A DNA stretch of 64,000 bases from an uncultured SAR86 cluster bacterium (GCA_902517565.1 CABYCU010000001.1:186001-250000); one strand, 5' to 3'; shown: positions 50,075 to 63,308, counted from the stretch's first letter. Notes: generated from the sequence alone by a model not told the origin. Translations and numbers: made by a program.

Positions 50075-51442
50075 GTGAAAATAGTCATTTTGGGGGCCGG
50101 AGCTGTAGGTAGCACGCTCGCTAATCTCTTGTCTCAAGAAAATGATTTAACCATCGTAGACAATGACCACACAAGGCTCCATAAACTAGAAGAAGAAGCA
50201 GACATTAAAACTCTTCTAGGTAACGCCTCTTATCCAAATATTCTAGTTAATGCTGGCATCAATGATGCAGACATGGTTGTAGCGGTAACGGGGAGCGACG
50301 AAATTAATCTTGTCTCTTGCATGATATCCAAAGTCTTAAATGAATCTGTAAAAACCATTGCTAGGGTTAGAGAAATATCCTATCTAAAGGGTAAAACAAA
50401 GGAAGCTATGGATGCAGGGGTAATACCTGTTGATGTTCATATAAGTCCTGAGCAACTAATAACAGATCATATAGAAGGCTTAATTGAAGTGCCAGGATCG
50501 CTGCAGGTTATGGAATTTGGAGAAGGGCAATTAAATCTGGTTGCCGTAAAGGCCGTTGATGGTGGACCCATGATCGGTCATGAAATTGGAGACCTCAAAA
50601 AACACATGCCCAAAGTTGATTCGAGAGTTGCAGCTATATTTAGAGAAGGACAATCTATAGTTCCAACAGGGCAAACACAGATTAGGGCTGGGGATGAGGT
50701 TTTCTTTATATCGAAAAAAGGAGAGGCGTCGAAAGTTGTCAATGAAATGAGAAAAAAAGAAGAGCCTTACAAGAGTGTGATTATAGCTGGAGGAGGCAAA
50801 ATAGGAAGCAGGCTTGCTAAAAGAATTGAAAAGAACCACAGAGTAAAAATTATTGATTCCGATCACGATAGAGCTAAAAGACTATCCGAGAAGCTAGAAG
50901 AAACAATTGTTCTTGAAGGCAATGTTTGCGATAAACATCTATTGCATGAAGAAAATATAGAAGGTACTGATGTTTTTGCTGCAGTAACAAATGATGATGA
51001 AGCAAATGTAATGTCATGCTTATTAGCTAAGGATATGGGTGCGCATAAAGTTGTGGCTTTAATAAACAACCCAGCTTACGTTGACCTCGTCCAAGACAAG
51101 GGAATAGATATAGCGATTGCACCCTCCCAAATTACAATTGGTACTTTTCTTGCAGAAATAGAAGGGAAAGATGTTGTAAAAGTTCACTCTTTAAGAAGAG
51201 GCGCTGCGGAAGCAATAGAGACAATAGCAAAAGAATCACCTACTGGTAAAGAAAGCTCTATAGGCAAAGAGCTGGGAGAAATCTCACTACCTGACGGAGC
51301 TACAATAGGAGCCCTGATAAGAGACGAGAAGGGTAAAATTGCTCATGATCACGTACATCTAAGGGAAAATGATCATGTTATTGTCTTCTTAACTGATAAG
51401 AGAGCCATTAAAGCAGTCAAAGAAACCTTTTCACCCAGTTAA
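50075..51442 (+). CDS. trkA: Trk potassium uptake protein TrkA
   Basis: Two Rossmann/TrkA-N domains (ILGAGAVGSTLA, IAGGGKIGSRLA) and TrkA-C domains. Confidence 0.95.
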   Translation: MKIVILGAGAVGSTLANLLSQENDLTIVDNDHTRLHKLEEEADIKTLLGNASYPNILVNAGINDADMVVAVTGSDEINLVSCMISKVLNESVKTIARVREISYLKGKTKEAMDAGVIPVDVHISPEQLITDHIEGLIEVPGSLQVMEFGEGQLNLVAVKAVDGGPMIGHEIGDLKKHMPKVDSRVAAIFREGQSIVPTGQTQIRAGDEVFFISKKGEASKVVNEMRKKEEPYKSVIIAGGGKIGSRLAKRIEKNHRVKIIDSDHDRAKRLSEKLEETIVLEGNVCDKHLLHEENIEGTDVFAAVTNDDEANVMSCLLAKDMGAHKVVALINNPAYVDLVQDKGIDIAIAPSQITIGTFLAEIEGKDVVKVHSLRRGAAEAIETIAKESPTGKESSIGKELGEISLPDGATIGALIRDEKGKIAHDHVHLRENDHVIVFLTDKRAIKAVKETFSPS

Positions 51443-52893
51443 TGATGAGGCTCCCTTACACTACCAGGATTTTAGGGACTCTTCTCATGCTTTTCAGTCT
51501 GGCGACGTTCATACCTGGTTTTCTGGCCTATTTTTTGGACGAAAGAGATTTTGTCTATAACTTTATCGCTACGGGCTTCATAACTTTTCTAATAGGTTCT
51601 TTTCTTTTTTTCTTGGCTGCAGATAAAGATGGTGATCTAAGAACAAAAGATGGCTTTATCATCACTATATTCTTTTGGACAGTATTAGGTTTCTTTGGAT
51701 CAATACCCTTCTATTTAGCGAATTTAGAAGGAGTTAGCTACATAGACTCGCTTTTTGAGTCTATATCGGGTCTTACTACAACCGGTGCCACAGTATTTGT
51801 AGGTCTCGATGATATGCCCAAATCATTATTATTTTACAGGCACTTTCTTCAATGGCTTGGGGGGATGGGAATTATTGTTTTAGCTGTGGCAGTTCTGCCT
51901 CTCTTGGGCGTTGGAGGCATGCAATTATACAAAGCAGAGACGCCAGGGCCATTAAAAGACTCTAAACTTACCCCTAGGATAACTGAAACTGCGAAAGCAC
52001 TATGGTTTGTTTATCTTACTATGACCATTTCATGCTCTATTTTGTATAAATACTTTGGGATGAATTGGTTTGATGCCATCTGCCATGCATTTTCTACTAT
52101 ATCTATCGGCGGTTTCTCAACGCATGATGATAGTTTTGCACACTTTGATAATAGCTCTCTTAGATGGACTGCAATTATATTTATGGTTATTTCAGGTGTA
52201 AATTTTGCTCTGCACTATTTAGCCTGGACAAAAAAAAGGATTCTGCACTATTTTTATGATTCAGAAGTAAAACTCTATCTTTCGTTGCTAGCCAGTACAG
52301 CACTTATCACTTTTCTTACCTTGTACTACAGTAATAATATATACGATGATATGATTGTAGATAGTGCCTTTCAGGCCGTTTCTATAGGTACAACTACAGG
52401 ATTTCTGACATCTAACTATTCTGATTGGCCCCTTTTTGTACCAATAATGTTATTGGTTGCGGCATTTATAGGGGCTTGCGCTGGCTCAACGGGAGGTGGT
52501 ATAAAGGTTATAAGGGCTTTAATACTAATAAGACAAGGGTCAAGTGAAATAACCAAGCTCATACATCCTAATGCTGTTGTTACTATAAAATTTGGCAAAA
52601 AAACTCTGGATCCGAGGGTTTCAGAGTCTGTATGGGGTTTCTTTGCCGTGTATGTAGCAACTTTCCTAATACTTTTAATGTTTCTTCTGTCTCAAAACAA
52701 TGACTTTCTTACAGCATTTTCTGCTGTAGGTGCTACTTTGAATAACCTTGGACCAGGTCTTGGTTCTGTTTCAGAAAATTATAAAGAAATTACGGATGGA
52801 TCAAAAATTGCCTTATGTTTAGCTATGCTACTAGGGAGACTTGAGATATTCACCCTTCTTTTGTTGTTTACACCTGCCTTTTGGAGAAATTAA
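51442..52893 (+). CDS. trkH: Trk potassium transporter membrane subunit TrkH
   Basis: SGLTTTGATV, QWLGGMGIIVLAVAVLP, GACAGSTGGGIKVIR. Confidence 0.95.
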   Translation: MMRLPYTTRILGTLLMLFSLATFIPGFLAYFLDERDFVYNFIATGFITFLIGSFLFFLAADKDGDLRTKDGFIITIFFWTVLGFFGSIPFYLANLEGVSYIDSLFESISGLTTTGATVFVGLDDMPKSLLFYRHFLQWLGGMGIIVLAVAVLPLLGVGGMQLYKAETPGPLKDSKLTPRITETAKALWFVYLTMTISCSILYKYFGMNWFDAICHAFSTISIGGFSTHDDSFAHFDNSSLRWTAIIFMVISGVNFALHYLAWTKKRILHYFYDSEVKLYLSLLASTALITFLTLYYSNNIYDDMIVDSAFQAVSIGTTTGFLTSNYSDWPLFVPIMLLVAAFIGACAGSTGGGIKVIRALILIRQGSSEITKLIHPNAVVTIKFGKKTLDPRVSESVWGFFAVYVATFLILLMFLLSQNNDFLTAFSAVGATLNNLGPGLGSVSENYKEITDGSKIALCLAMLLGRLEIFTLLLLFTPAFWRN

Positions 52894-52900
52894 GCAACAA

Positions 52901-53776
52901 ATGTCACTTTATAGTGTTTTTTATTTTTTACTAATAAGCACCCTTGGCCTGATTCCCTACAAATTGCTTTATTTTATTGGAAAAGTAATCTCTTTTTCAT
53001 TCTTAATAATTCCAAATAAACATAAAAAGATATCTTTAGTGAATCTTAAACTTATTTTTCCCGATCTATCCCATAACGAAATAATGGATCTACTTAAAGA
53101 TAGCCTGTTTCACAGCTCTATGAATTTTCTTGAGAGCGGGATGGTTTGGGGCAGAAAAGACTATGCCAACAGGAAAGGCTTTATTGATGTTAAAAACTTT
53201 CAATCTGTAAAGACTTCTATAAAAAATAATAATGGCGTGCTTCTTTTTACTCCTCATTTAGGAAACATAGAAATACTCATAAACTTTTTGGGAGAAAATA
53301 CCATTTGCACTATTCCTTATACTAGACCTAAAAATAAATACATAGACAGTGTGATTACAAAATCGAGAAATAGTTCTGGTGTCAAAATGGTAAATATAGA
53401 CTCTGTTGGTATTAAAGAAATTCTCTCTACACTGAGGAATGGAAATGTTGTAGCTTTTGCTTCAGATCAGGTACCTAAAAAAGGGTCAGGAATCTTTTCA
53501 AGTTTTTTCAATCAAGATATTTATTCAATAAAGCTTGTTCCAAAATTACAACAAAAAACAAGTTGTGCAGTGCACTTAATGTATTGTGAAAGAAAGAAAA
53601 ATGGCGAAGGTTTTCTCATTCATTTCAGTGATTCTATTCACCTCTCAGAAGAGGTCAAAGAGGGTGTAGATAAAATGAATATAGAGTTTGAAAAATGTAT
53701 AATGTACAACCCAGGGCAATATTCCTGGGAATATAAAAAATTTAAAAGAACAGAAAAAGAATCCCTATATTTATAG
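52901..53776 (+). CDS. Lipid A biosynthesis (lauroyl) acyltransferase family (LpxL/HtrB-like)
   Basis: LLFTPHLGNIEILI, PYTRPKNKYIDSVI, SDQVPKKGSGIFSSFF; start trimmed to ATG 52901 after trkH. Confidence 0.88.
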   Translation: MSLYSVFYFLLISTLGLIPYKLLYFIGKVISFSFLIIPNKHKKISLVNLKLIFPDLSHNEIMDLLKDSLFHSSMNFLESGMVWGRKDYANRKGFIDVKNFQSVKTSIKNNNGVLLFTPHLGNIEILINFLGENTICTIPYTRPKNKYIDSVITKSRNSSGVKMVNIDSVGIKEILSTLRNGNVVAFASDQVPKKGSGIFSSFFNQDIYSIKLVPKLQQKTSCAVHLMYCERKKNGEGFLIHFSDSIHLSEEVKEGVDKMNIEFEKCIMYNPGQYSWEYKKFKRTEKESLYL

Positions 53777-53808
53777 AAATGTAACTATAGTAAGTACTTA
53801 CTAACAGT

Positions 53809-55158
53809 ATGAAAAATCACACAATGGAAGACTTGGTATCCCTTTGTAAAAGAAGAGGTTTCATATTTCAATCTAATGAAATATATGGGGGGTTGCAGGG
53901 TCTTTACGATTATGGGCCATTAGGGGTAGAGCTTAAAAATAACCTTAAGAAGTCATGGTGGAAATCTATGATTTATGAAAGGGATGATATAGAAGGTATC
54001 GACTCATCCATTTTAACAAATCCTCTTGTTCTAAAATATTCCGGACATGAAGATACTTTTACAGATCCTTTAGTTGACTGTAAGTCTTGTGGTGAAAGAT
54101 TCCGAGCAGACCAAGTACCAGATTATTGTAAAAAAGAGGACTTAACGGAGCCAAGACAATTTAATCTTATGTTTAAAACAAATGTAGGCCCAGTTGAGGA
54201 TAATAATTCTTTCGCTTATTTGAGACCTGAAACTGCCCAAAATATTTTTACCAATTTTAAGAACGTCTTAGATTCAGCACCCCACCCTCTTCCGTTCGGT
54301 ATAGCTCAAATGGGTAAAGCGTTTCGAAATGAGATTACTCCTAGGAATTTTATATTTAGAGTTCGTGAATTCGAACAAATGGAACTTGAATTTTTTGTTA
54401 AGCCGGGAGAAGACGAGGAATGGCACAAAAAATGGACTGATTTAAGGTTACAGTGGTGGGAAGACCAAGGTGTAATGCGAGACAACATTGAGTTGTACCA
54501 TGTTCCTTCTGATGAATTAGCCCACTATTCCAAGGCCACAGTAGATATCATGTATAAATACCCACACGGCCTTGAAGAGCTCGAAGGTATTGCAAATAGG
54601 ACTGATTTTGATCTAGGGTCTCATACTAAGGGTCAGAAAGAGCTTAATATAAGCGCAAAGGTTGCAGAAAATACACAGTCTAACGCTAAATTAGCTGTCC
54701 AAGACCTAGAAACTAAGGAATGGGTTGTGCCTTATGTTATAGAGCCGTCTGCTGGAGTAGATAGAGGGTTTTTAGCCATACTTAATGAAGCTTATAAGGT
54801 TGAATCTCTAAAAGATGACAAAGAAAGAACTGTTTTAGCGCTAAAACCCCACCTAGCACCAATTAAAGTTGCTGTAATTCCTCTAAAAAGAAACGAAAAG
54901 TCTATAGTGCAGCAATCAATTGATCTCAAAAATAAATTACAACGCTTGATTGAGGGCAGAGTATTGTTAGAAAATACAGGTAACATCGGTAAAAACTATA
55001 GAAAACATGATGAAATTGGTACACCTGCATGCATTACCGTCGATTTTCAGACTCTAGATGATAATACTGTAACTATTAGAGATAGAGATACTATGGAACA
55101 AAAAAGAATTAATTTAGACGAAGTTATAAGTTTTTTAAGGGATAATTACAGTATTTAG
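53809..55158 (+). CDS. glyS: Glycyl-tRNA synthetase, single-chain alpha2 type
   Basis: [64 protein letters not shown]-terminal anticodon-binding domain; no GlyQ/GlyS alpha2beta2 sequences nearby. Confidence 0.95.
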   Translation: MKNHTMEDLVSLCKRRGFIFQSNEIYGGLQGLYDYGPLGVELKNNLKKSWWKSMIYERDDIEGIDSSILTNPLVLKYSGHEDTFTDPLVDCKSCGERFRADQVPDYCKKEDLTEPRQFNLMFKTNVGPVEDNNSFAYLRPETAQNIFTNFKNVLDSAPHPLPFGIAQMGKAFRNEITPRNFIFRVREFEQMELEFFVKPGEDEEWHKKWTDLRLQWWEDQGVMRDNIELYHVPSDELAHYSKATVDIMYKYPHGLEELEGIANRTDFDLGSHTKGQKELNISAKVAENTQSNAKLAVQDLETKEWVVPYVIEPSAGVDRGFLAILNEAYKVESLKDDKERTVLALKPHLAPIKVAVIPLKRNEKSIVQQSIDLKNKLQRLIEGRVLLENTGNIGKNYRKHDEIGTPACITVDFQTLDDNTVTIRDRDTMEQKRINLDEVISFLRDNYSI

Positions 55159-55163
55159 CGATT

Positions 55164-55721
55164 ATGGACGATATTGTGATCTTGGATAGAGATGGGGTCA
55201 TTAATGTTGATCTTATGACCTATGTTACGAGACCTGAAGATTTTAAACCCATAAAAGGCAGTTTGGAAGCTATTGCGCTACTCAATAAAAGTGGTTTTAA
55301 AATAGCTATTGCCACAAATCAAGCTTGTATCGAAAAAAAAATTATAAGTGATTCGGAATTGTCCGGTATACACGACTATATGAGAGAACTATTGCTGAAG
55401 GTAGGCGGAAAGGTAGATTACATAGCCCGCTGCCCTCATGCACCAGAAAGTCTGTGTGAGTGCAGAAAGCCTAAAACCGGACTTCTCAAAGAAATTGAAA
55501 GATCTTTAAATATTGACCTGAAGGGTAAGTATTTTATAGGAGACAAAGAGTCAGATATTCTGGCTGGAAAATCTCATGGTTGCACTCCACTGCTAATTAA
55601 AACTGGTGGATATGGTGAAAAAGTACTAGGAACAGAAAACTGCCCACCCAGTAATCACTGTTTTGATAGTCTGATTGAAGCAGCAGAATTTATTGTAAGC
55701 TCTACTAGTGATTATTCTTAG
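55164..55721 (+). CDS. gmhB: D-glycero-beta-D-manno-heptose 1,7-bisphosphate 7-phosphatase
   Basis: LDRDGVINVD, ATNQACIEKKI, CPHAPESLCECRKPKTGLL, FIGDKESDILAG. Confidence 0.94.
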   Translation: MDDIVILDRDGVINVDLMTYVTRPEDFKPIKGSLEAIALLNKSGFKIAIATNQACIEKKIISDSELSGIHDYMRELLLKVGGKVDYIARCPHAPESLCECRKPKTGLLKEIERSLNIDLKGKYFIGDKESDILAGKSHGCTPLLIKTGGYGEKVLGTENCPPSNHCFDSLIEAAEFIVSSTSDYS

Positions 55722-56403
55722 ATCAGCTTTTTTTTATTTTGGCTATATAAGCTCTGGTGTATTGGCAAGTTTGATGGCTTGCTTGATTGGCCCTTTCATA
55801 AGTCTTGATAATAGGTTGAAGCTTTTTTCGTTATGGCCTAAATTTTCTAACTGGTTCTTGCACATGACTTGCAATATAAAGGTTGAAGTAGTTGGAAAAG
55901 AAAACATACCAACTGCCCCTTGCGTGATTGTTTCTAACCATCAGGGACAATGGGAAACGTTTTATATGCAATATCTATTTCATCCTCTTTGCACACTTTT
56001 AAAAAGAGAGCTTTTGTATATTCCCTTCTGGGGATGGGCTATGAAAATGTTAAATCCAATTGCTATAAACAGAAATAAACCAAAAGAGGCGATCTTGCAG
56101 ACCCTAGAAGAAGGGTCTAATAGGCTTAAAAAAGGTATGTTTGTTCTACTCTTTCCAGAGGGAACGAGAGTGGAGGCGGGCAGAGTAGGAAAATATGCTA
56201 GAAGTAGTTTTGAATTGGCTAAAAGAAATAGAGTAAAAGTTTTACCGCTTTGTCATAACTCGGGTAACTGTTGGCCTGCTCATAGATTCCTAAAGGTGCC
56301 TGGAACAATTACATTGATAATAGGAGAACCTTTTTATGTAGAGGACTCAAAAGAGTCAGCAGATTTGGTCATGAAATGGACAGAAAATAATCTACGCTCG
56401 TGA
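55708..56403 (+). CDS. plsC: 1-acylglycerol-3-phosphate O-acyltransferase (PlsC-like)
   Basis: VSNHQGQWETF, LFPEGTRVEAG; GTG start overlapping gmhB. Confidence 0.9.
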   Translation: MIILRSAFFYFGYISSGVLASLMACLIGPFISLDNRLKLFSLWPKFSNWFLHMTCNIKVEVVGKENIPTAPCVIVSNHQGQWETFYMQYLFHPLCTLLKRELLYIPFWGWAMKMLNPIAINRNKPKEAILQTLEEGSNRLKKGMFVLLFPEGTRVEAGRVGKYARSSFELAKRNRVKVLPLCHNSGNCWPAHRFLKVPGTITLIIGEPFYVEDSKESADLVMKWTENNLRS

Positions 56404-56404
56404 A

Positions 56405-58894
<2,490 letters not shown>

Positions 58895-58905
58895 TTAATA
58901 TAAAT

Positions 58906-59976
58906 TTAGAGATTTATCTTCGTAAAGTTTGTCAATTTTGCAACTGATTTGTGCATCTCTTCTCCCTCTATACCTGTAAATATTATTTGGCTATCTGTCT
59001 TTAAGATCTGCTGAAGAATTGAAGATAAGTTTCGATAATCAAGTTCCGCACCCAGATCATCCATTAACAAAATGATTTCCCTGTTGGTTAAACTCTTAAT
59101 CATCATGGAACTTGATAAAAATATTAATAAAATCAATATCTTAAGTTGACCCCTAGAAAGATTTGAAGAGGCGTGTTTCTTTTTTACTTTAAATGTAAAG
59201 TCCATTCTGTGTGGTCCTTTTGAAGTGTAACCAACAGCACGATCTCGTTCCAGGCACTCTGTTAAAGAATCATCAAGTTTCTTTGTTCTTTCCCAACCTT
59301 TAGTAAAAGCAACATCTACTTCATCTAGAAAAGCAAATACACCTGAAGACACTACCTCTTCTATGTGTTTTATAACTTCCTTTTTGAATACCTTAAAAAA
59401 GTCGTATTGCTCTAAACTTAGCTCAAGCCCTAGAGATGAAACTTCTTTACTCCACAAAGATATTTCAGAATTTGAAAGTTTATTTTTTAGACACTTATTT
59501 CTTTGTTTGAGCGCTCTTTGGTATTGATTGTGTATTTTCTTTGTTTGAGGTTTCACGTGAAACATTAATTCATTAAAGAATTCTCGCCTGAGGTCAGGTT
59601 CGCCTTCAATCATTTTTAGATTCTTAGCTAATACTAATTGAAAGAAATAAAGCTCTTCCTTTTTAACTGATAAATCATCGAGTGTTCGTTTTGATGATGG
59701 TCTCGAGATGAGACTATTTTGTACTTTTAGTTTGAGGTTTTTATCTCTTAATTTACCTATTAAAGAAATATTGTAGAAATCTTTATGGCTATTAATACAT
59801 TCTTTCGTTTCCTTTGCTCTAAAAGAATTACCCGTAAGGAGTATATTTAAAGCCTCTAATACTGAAGTTTTACCAGAGCCATTTTCTCCGAGTATTAAAT
59901 TAGTACCTGAAGAAAATTTAAAAGATTTATCCTGGAATGACCTAAAATTTATTAGCTGGAGCCTCTCTAGAGGCAT
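58906..59976 (-). CDS. recF: DNA replication/repair protein RecF
   Basis: LQLINFRSFQDKSF, LGENGSGKTSVLEALNIL, LSRGQLKI. Confidence 0.93.
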   Translation of the reverse strand: MPLERLQLINFRSFQDKSFKFSSGTNLILGENGSGKTSVLEALNILLTGNSFRAKETKECINSHKDFYNISLIGKLRDKNLKLKVQNSLISRPSSKRTLDDLSVKKEELYFFQLVLAKNLKMIEGEPDLRREFFNELMFHVKPQTKKIHNQYQRALKQRNKCLKNKLSNSEISLWSKEVSSLGLELSLEQYDFFKVFKKEVIKHIEEVVSSGVFAFLDEVDVAFTKGWERTKKLDDSLTECLERDRAVGYTSKGPHRMDFTFKVKKKHASSNLSRGQLKILILLIFLSSSMMIKSLTNREIILLMDDLGAELDYRNLSSILQQILKTDSQIIFTGIEGEEMHKSVAKLTNFTKINL

Positions 59977-61076
59977 TAGAGCCTCATAGGCATAATGACA
60001 TAAACGTCATCTTCCGAACCTTTTTCTTTGATAATACAGCTAGAATCTTCACCATAAAACTCAAAATTTACAGAATCTCCATCAATTGAGTTTAAAACAT
60101 CTAGTAAATAACCTATATTAAAGCCCACTTCTAGCTCGGGACCACTATAAACAACCTCTAATTCCTCTTCAGCAGATTCTTGTTCGGGGTTGTTAGCTGT
60201 AAGTTTTAACTTGTTTGGGCTTAATTGGAACCTCACACCTCTATATTTCTCATTAGATAACACCGAAGCTCTAGATAGGGCTGACTGCAAAATCTCCTTG
60301 CTTATTTCTAAAGGAAGAGGCTCTCCAGTAGGAAAAACTTTATCATAATCCGGATATTTACCATCTATGAGTTTACTAGAAAAACTTAAATTTGTTGACC
60401 TTACATCTACGTAAGAAGGTCCAATAAGAAGTTCTATTTCTTCATGCTCTGGAGAAAGTAATTTTGACAGTTCAAGAACGGCCTTTCTTGGCAATATATT
60501 CCTTGTTTCTTGAGTGGCGGTACTTGTCTTTGAAGATGAGAATGCAAGTCTATGTCCGTCTGTTGCAACACCATTTATTCTGCTTCCATCCATCTCAAGA
60601 AGCATTCCATTGAGATAGTACCTTACGTCTTGAGAGGCCATGGAAAACGACGTTTTAGCCAATATCCTCTTCAAGATTGACGAATCTATTTTAACTGGTG
60701 TTTGTTCTTCGTGAATTTCAATTTCTGGGAAGTCATCTGGAGAAATTGTAGCAAAATCAGCGTGGAAATTATTTGAACTTACGCTTAGTTTGCCATTTCC
60801 AAGAGAAAAGTTTACATTCTCTCCCTCGGGTAATGATCTGCACAATTCTGACATTTTCCTTGCTGAGACCGTAGTTTCACCCTCTTCTTCAATATTGATT
60901 AGATCTGAATATGTCTTGATTTGTATTTCTAAGTCTGTGGCTGTAACTTCTAGCTTACCGTTAAGTGTTTTGAGGCGTAAATTAGCTAAAATAGGTATTG
61001 TTTGCCTCCTTTCCGCGACTGCTGCTGCATTTTGTAAAGAATCGACAATTTGAGATTTTTCCGCTGTAAATTTCAT
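59976..61076 (-). CDS. dnaN: DNA polymerase III beta subunit (sliding clamp)
   Basis: Full-length DnaN, ATDGHRLA, C-terminal YVIMPMRL. Confidence 0.97.
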   Translation of the reverse strand: MKFTAEKSQIVDSLQNAAAVAERRQTIPILANLRLKTLNGKLEVTATDLEIQIKTYSDLINIEEEGETTVSARKMSELCRSLPEGENVNFSLGNGKLSVSSNNFHADFATISPDDFPEIEIHEEQTPVKIDSSILKRILAKTSFSMASQDVRYYLNGMLLEMDGSRINGVATDGHRLAFSSSKTSTATQETRNILPRKAVLELSKLLSPEHEEIELLIGPSYVDVRSTNLSFSSKLIDGKYPDYDKVFPTGEPLPLEISKEILQSALSRASVLSNEKYRGVRFQLSPNKLKLTANNPEQESAEEELEVVYSGPELEVGFNIGYLLDVLNSIDGDSVNFEFYGEDSSCIIKEKGSEDDVYVIMPMRL

Positions 61077-61083
61077 CCTTTTA

Positions 61084-62451
61084 TTATATAGTTAAAACCC
61101 TTAAAAGTTTCCTATAATCCTCTTCTATGTCTAAATTGAAAGCTCTAAGTTCTTTTATTTTTTTACAAGCATGAATAACTGTTGTGTGATCTCTGCCTCC
61201 AAAAGACTCACCTATTTCCGGCAGGCTATAATTTGTAAGCTCCTTTGCCAAAAACATAGCCATTTGCCTTGGCCTTGCTACAGACCTACTTCTTCTTTTA
61301 GACAATATATCGCTTAGTTTAATGTTGTAATATTCAGCAGTTGTTTTTTGTATGTTTTCGACACTCACCTGCCTGGCCTGAATAGCCAGTAGGTCTTTGA
61401 GGGAATCTTTAATTAAATCCACAGATATGGGCCTAGCCGTAAAATTAGAGTTTGCAATTACTCTTTTTAATGCGCCTTCAAGCTCTCTTACGTTAGACCT
61501 TACTTTTTGAGCAATGAAAAAAGCTGATTCTTCGTTTAAATCATTGTTCATAGATTCTGCTTTTTTGAGGAGTATCGCTACTCTGGTTTCAAGTTCAGGT
61601 GGCTCTATAACAACCGGTAATCCCCACCCCAGCCTTGATTTTAGTCTATCCTCTAGACCGTCAATCTCCTTAGGATATCTATCACATGTAAGTATCATCT
61701 GGCTACCTTTTTCCAGTAAAGAGTTAAATGTATGAAACAATTCTTCTTGGGATTGTTCTTTTTTCGCAAAAAACTGTATGTCGTCAATCAAGAGTGCATC
61801 TAACGACCTATAATATTGTTTAAATTCATTAATTGCGCCTAATTGTAGTGATTTTACCATATCACTCACGAACTTCTCTGAATGGACATATGCAATTTTC
61901 TTGGCTGGATCCTTTCTCAATATTTCATTTCCCACGGCATGCATAAGATGCGTTTTTCCCAGGCCAACGCCACCATAAATAAATAAAGGGTTGTAGGAAT
62001 TCTTTAAACCATCTCCGATTTGCCTGGATGCTGCGAGAGCGATGTGATTAGATTTTCCTTCTACAAAAGTTTCAAAAGTAAAGTTTTCGATAAGATTGCT
62101 TTTCTTGGGGGGCTGAATAGATGGTGTCTCCAAAAAAAACGGTTCGCTTTCTTCTGGTTCATTGGCTTTACTTGACGGCACCTTGTCATGATAATCCACA
62201 AATATTTCGAAGTTTAGGTTTAGGTCTCTGTTACTAGTAATGGCAGACAATCTTTCTTTAATTGTGGTGCCATAGTTGTCTTGAACCCAATCTGATATAA
62301 ATTTATTAGGAGCTAAAACACTGTAAGACAAAGGGTTTGAGCCATTATTTTGTTCTAGTGTCAAGGGGGCAATCCATGTAGAATACTCTTCAACTGGCAA
62401 GTCTCTCTCCAGTGTTTTTTTACATTCTCCCCAAAAGTGCAAATCAGTCAT
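61084..62451 (-). CDS. dnaA: Chromosomal replication initiator DnaA
   Basis: [57 protein letters not shown]. Confidence 0.98.
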   Translation of the reverse strand: MTDLHFWGECKKTLERDLPVEEYSTWIAPLTLEQNNGSNPLSYSVLAPNKFISDWVQDNYGTTIKERLSAITSNRDLNLNFEIFVDYHDKVPSSKANEPEESEPFFLETPSIQPPKKSNLIENFTFETFVEGKSNHIALAASRQIGDGLKNSYNPLFIYGGVGLGKTHLMHAVGNEILRKDPAKKIAYVHSEKFVSDMVKSLQLGAINEFKQYYRSLDALLIDDIQFFAKKEQSQEELFHTFNSLLEKGSQMILTCDRYPKEIDGLEDRLKSRLGWGLPVVIEPPELETRVAILLKKAESMNNDLNEESAFFIAQKVRSNVRELEGALKRVIANSNFTARPISVDLIKDSLKDLLAIQARQVSVENIQKTTAEYYNIKLSDILSKRRSRSVARPRQMAMFLAKELTNYSLPEIGESFGGRDHTTVIHACKKIKELRAFNLDIEEDYRKLLRVLTI

Positions 62452-62459
62452 GAATTAGG

Positions 62460-62488
62460 ATTATATATAAATTAACATAGTTATCCAC
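62460..62488 (-). promoter_or_regulatory. Putative dnaA promoter: -10 TATAAT (62460-62465), -35 region about 62483-62488 inside a DnaA box
   Basis: Minus strand reads TGTGGATAACTATGTTAATTTATATATAATCCTAATTC-ATG; perfect -10, 8 nt from the start codon; poor -35. Confidence 0.5.
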
Positions 62489-62489
62489 A
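62481..62489 (+). promoter_or_regulatory. DnaA box TTATCCACA (perfect consensus)
   Basis: Exact match read in the dnaA-rpmH intergenic region. Confidence 0.9.
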
Positions 62490-62509
62490 GTATAAACACA
62501 GATTTTTAT

Positions 62510-62518
62510 TGTGGATAA
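62510..62518 (-). promoter_or_regulatory. DnaA box TTATCCACA on the minus strand (TGTGGATAA on plus)
   Basis: Exact match, inverted orientation, 20 bp from the first box. Confidence 0.9.
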
Positions 62519-62548
62519 CATGTTAATATATTGTATGAATTATTTTAC

Positions 62549-62577
62549 TTGTTTTAAACTTACAAAAACTCTATTAT
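62549..62577 (+). promoter_or_regulatory. Putative rpmH promoter: TTGTTT - 17 bp - TATTAT
   Basis: Read directly upstream of rpmH. Confidence 0.45.
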
Positions 62578-62604
62578 GCGCATCCCTTTAAACCTTTAAG
62601 CATC

Positions 62605-62739
62605 ATGAAAAGAACTTATCAACCAAGTAGAATCAAAAGAGCCAGAACACACGGTTTTCGTTCAAGAAATTCAACTCTAGGAGGTAAAAAGGTTCTGAGC
62701 AATAGAAGGAAAAAAGGGAGGCTCTCTTTGACGGTCTGA
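62605..62739 (+). CDS. rpmH: 50S ribosomal protein L34, absent from the ORF track
   Basis: Manual translation [44 protein letters not shown]. Confidence 0.97.
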   Translation: MKRTYQPSRIKRARTHGFRSRNSTLGGKKVLSNRRKKGRLSLTV

Positions 62740-62740
62740 A

Positions 62741-63082
62741 ATGACCCCAAAACGCTCTATATCATCTAAAGAAGGTTTCGAAGATATCTTTTCTTCGCCA
62801 AAACAAAAATTCTCTACTAAGAACATACTCGTACTATCAAAGACAAATAACTTGGGCTTTGCAAGGATTGGTGTTGCTATTAGAAAAAAGGACGTCAAAC
62901 TTGCAGTTAATAGAAATAACATTAAGAGAAAAATTAAAGGAAGTTTTCTTTCAAAGGTTCTAGAATTACCTCTTAGAGATTTTGTGGTTTATGTAAAAAG
63001 AGATCTTGTAGGGAAAGAAGTTGAGCTCAAGAAAGATTTAGAAAAAATTTGGGGTAAATTTAATCAAAAAAATGATCAATAA
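62741..63082 (+). CDS. rnpA: Ribonuclease P protein component
   Basis: [34 protein letters not shown] motif context; follows rpmH. Confidence 0.93.
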   Translation: MTPKRSISSKEGFEDIFSSPKQKFSTKNILVLSKTNNLGFARIGVAIRKKDVKLAVNRNNIKRKIKGSFLSKVLELPLRDFVVYVKRDLVGKEVELKKDLEKIWGKFNQKNDQ

Positions 63083-63308
63083 AACAATAATTAAAATCAT
63101 AAGAATTTATCAAAAATTTATTAGCCCTTTATTAGGTCAAAACTGCAGATTCCACCCAACGTGTTCTCAATATGCAATAGAGGCATATACTGTTCATGGG
63201 GTGGTGAAAGGAACTTATTTATCTGTTAAACGTATCTTGAAATGCAACCCCTGGGGTGCCAGCGGTGTAGACTATGTACCTGGAGGAAATAAGCATGGAT
63301 GTGATTAA
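63072..63308 (+). CDS. yidD: Membrane protein insertion efficiency factor YidD
   Basis: [35 protein letters not shown]...[13 protein letters not shown]. Confidence 0.96.
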   Translation: MINKTIIKIIRIYQKFISPLLGQNCRFHPTCSQYAIEAYTVHGVVKGTYLSVKRILKCNPWGASGVDYVPGGNKHGCD

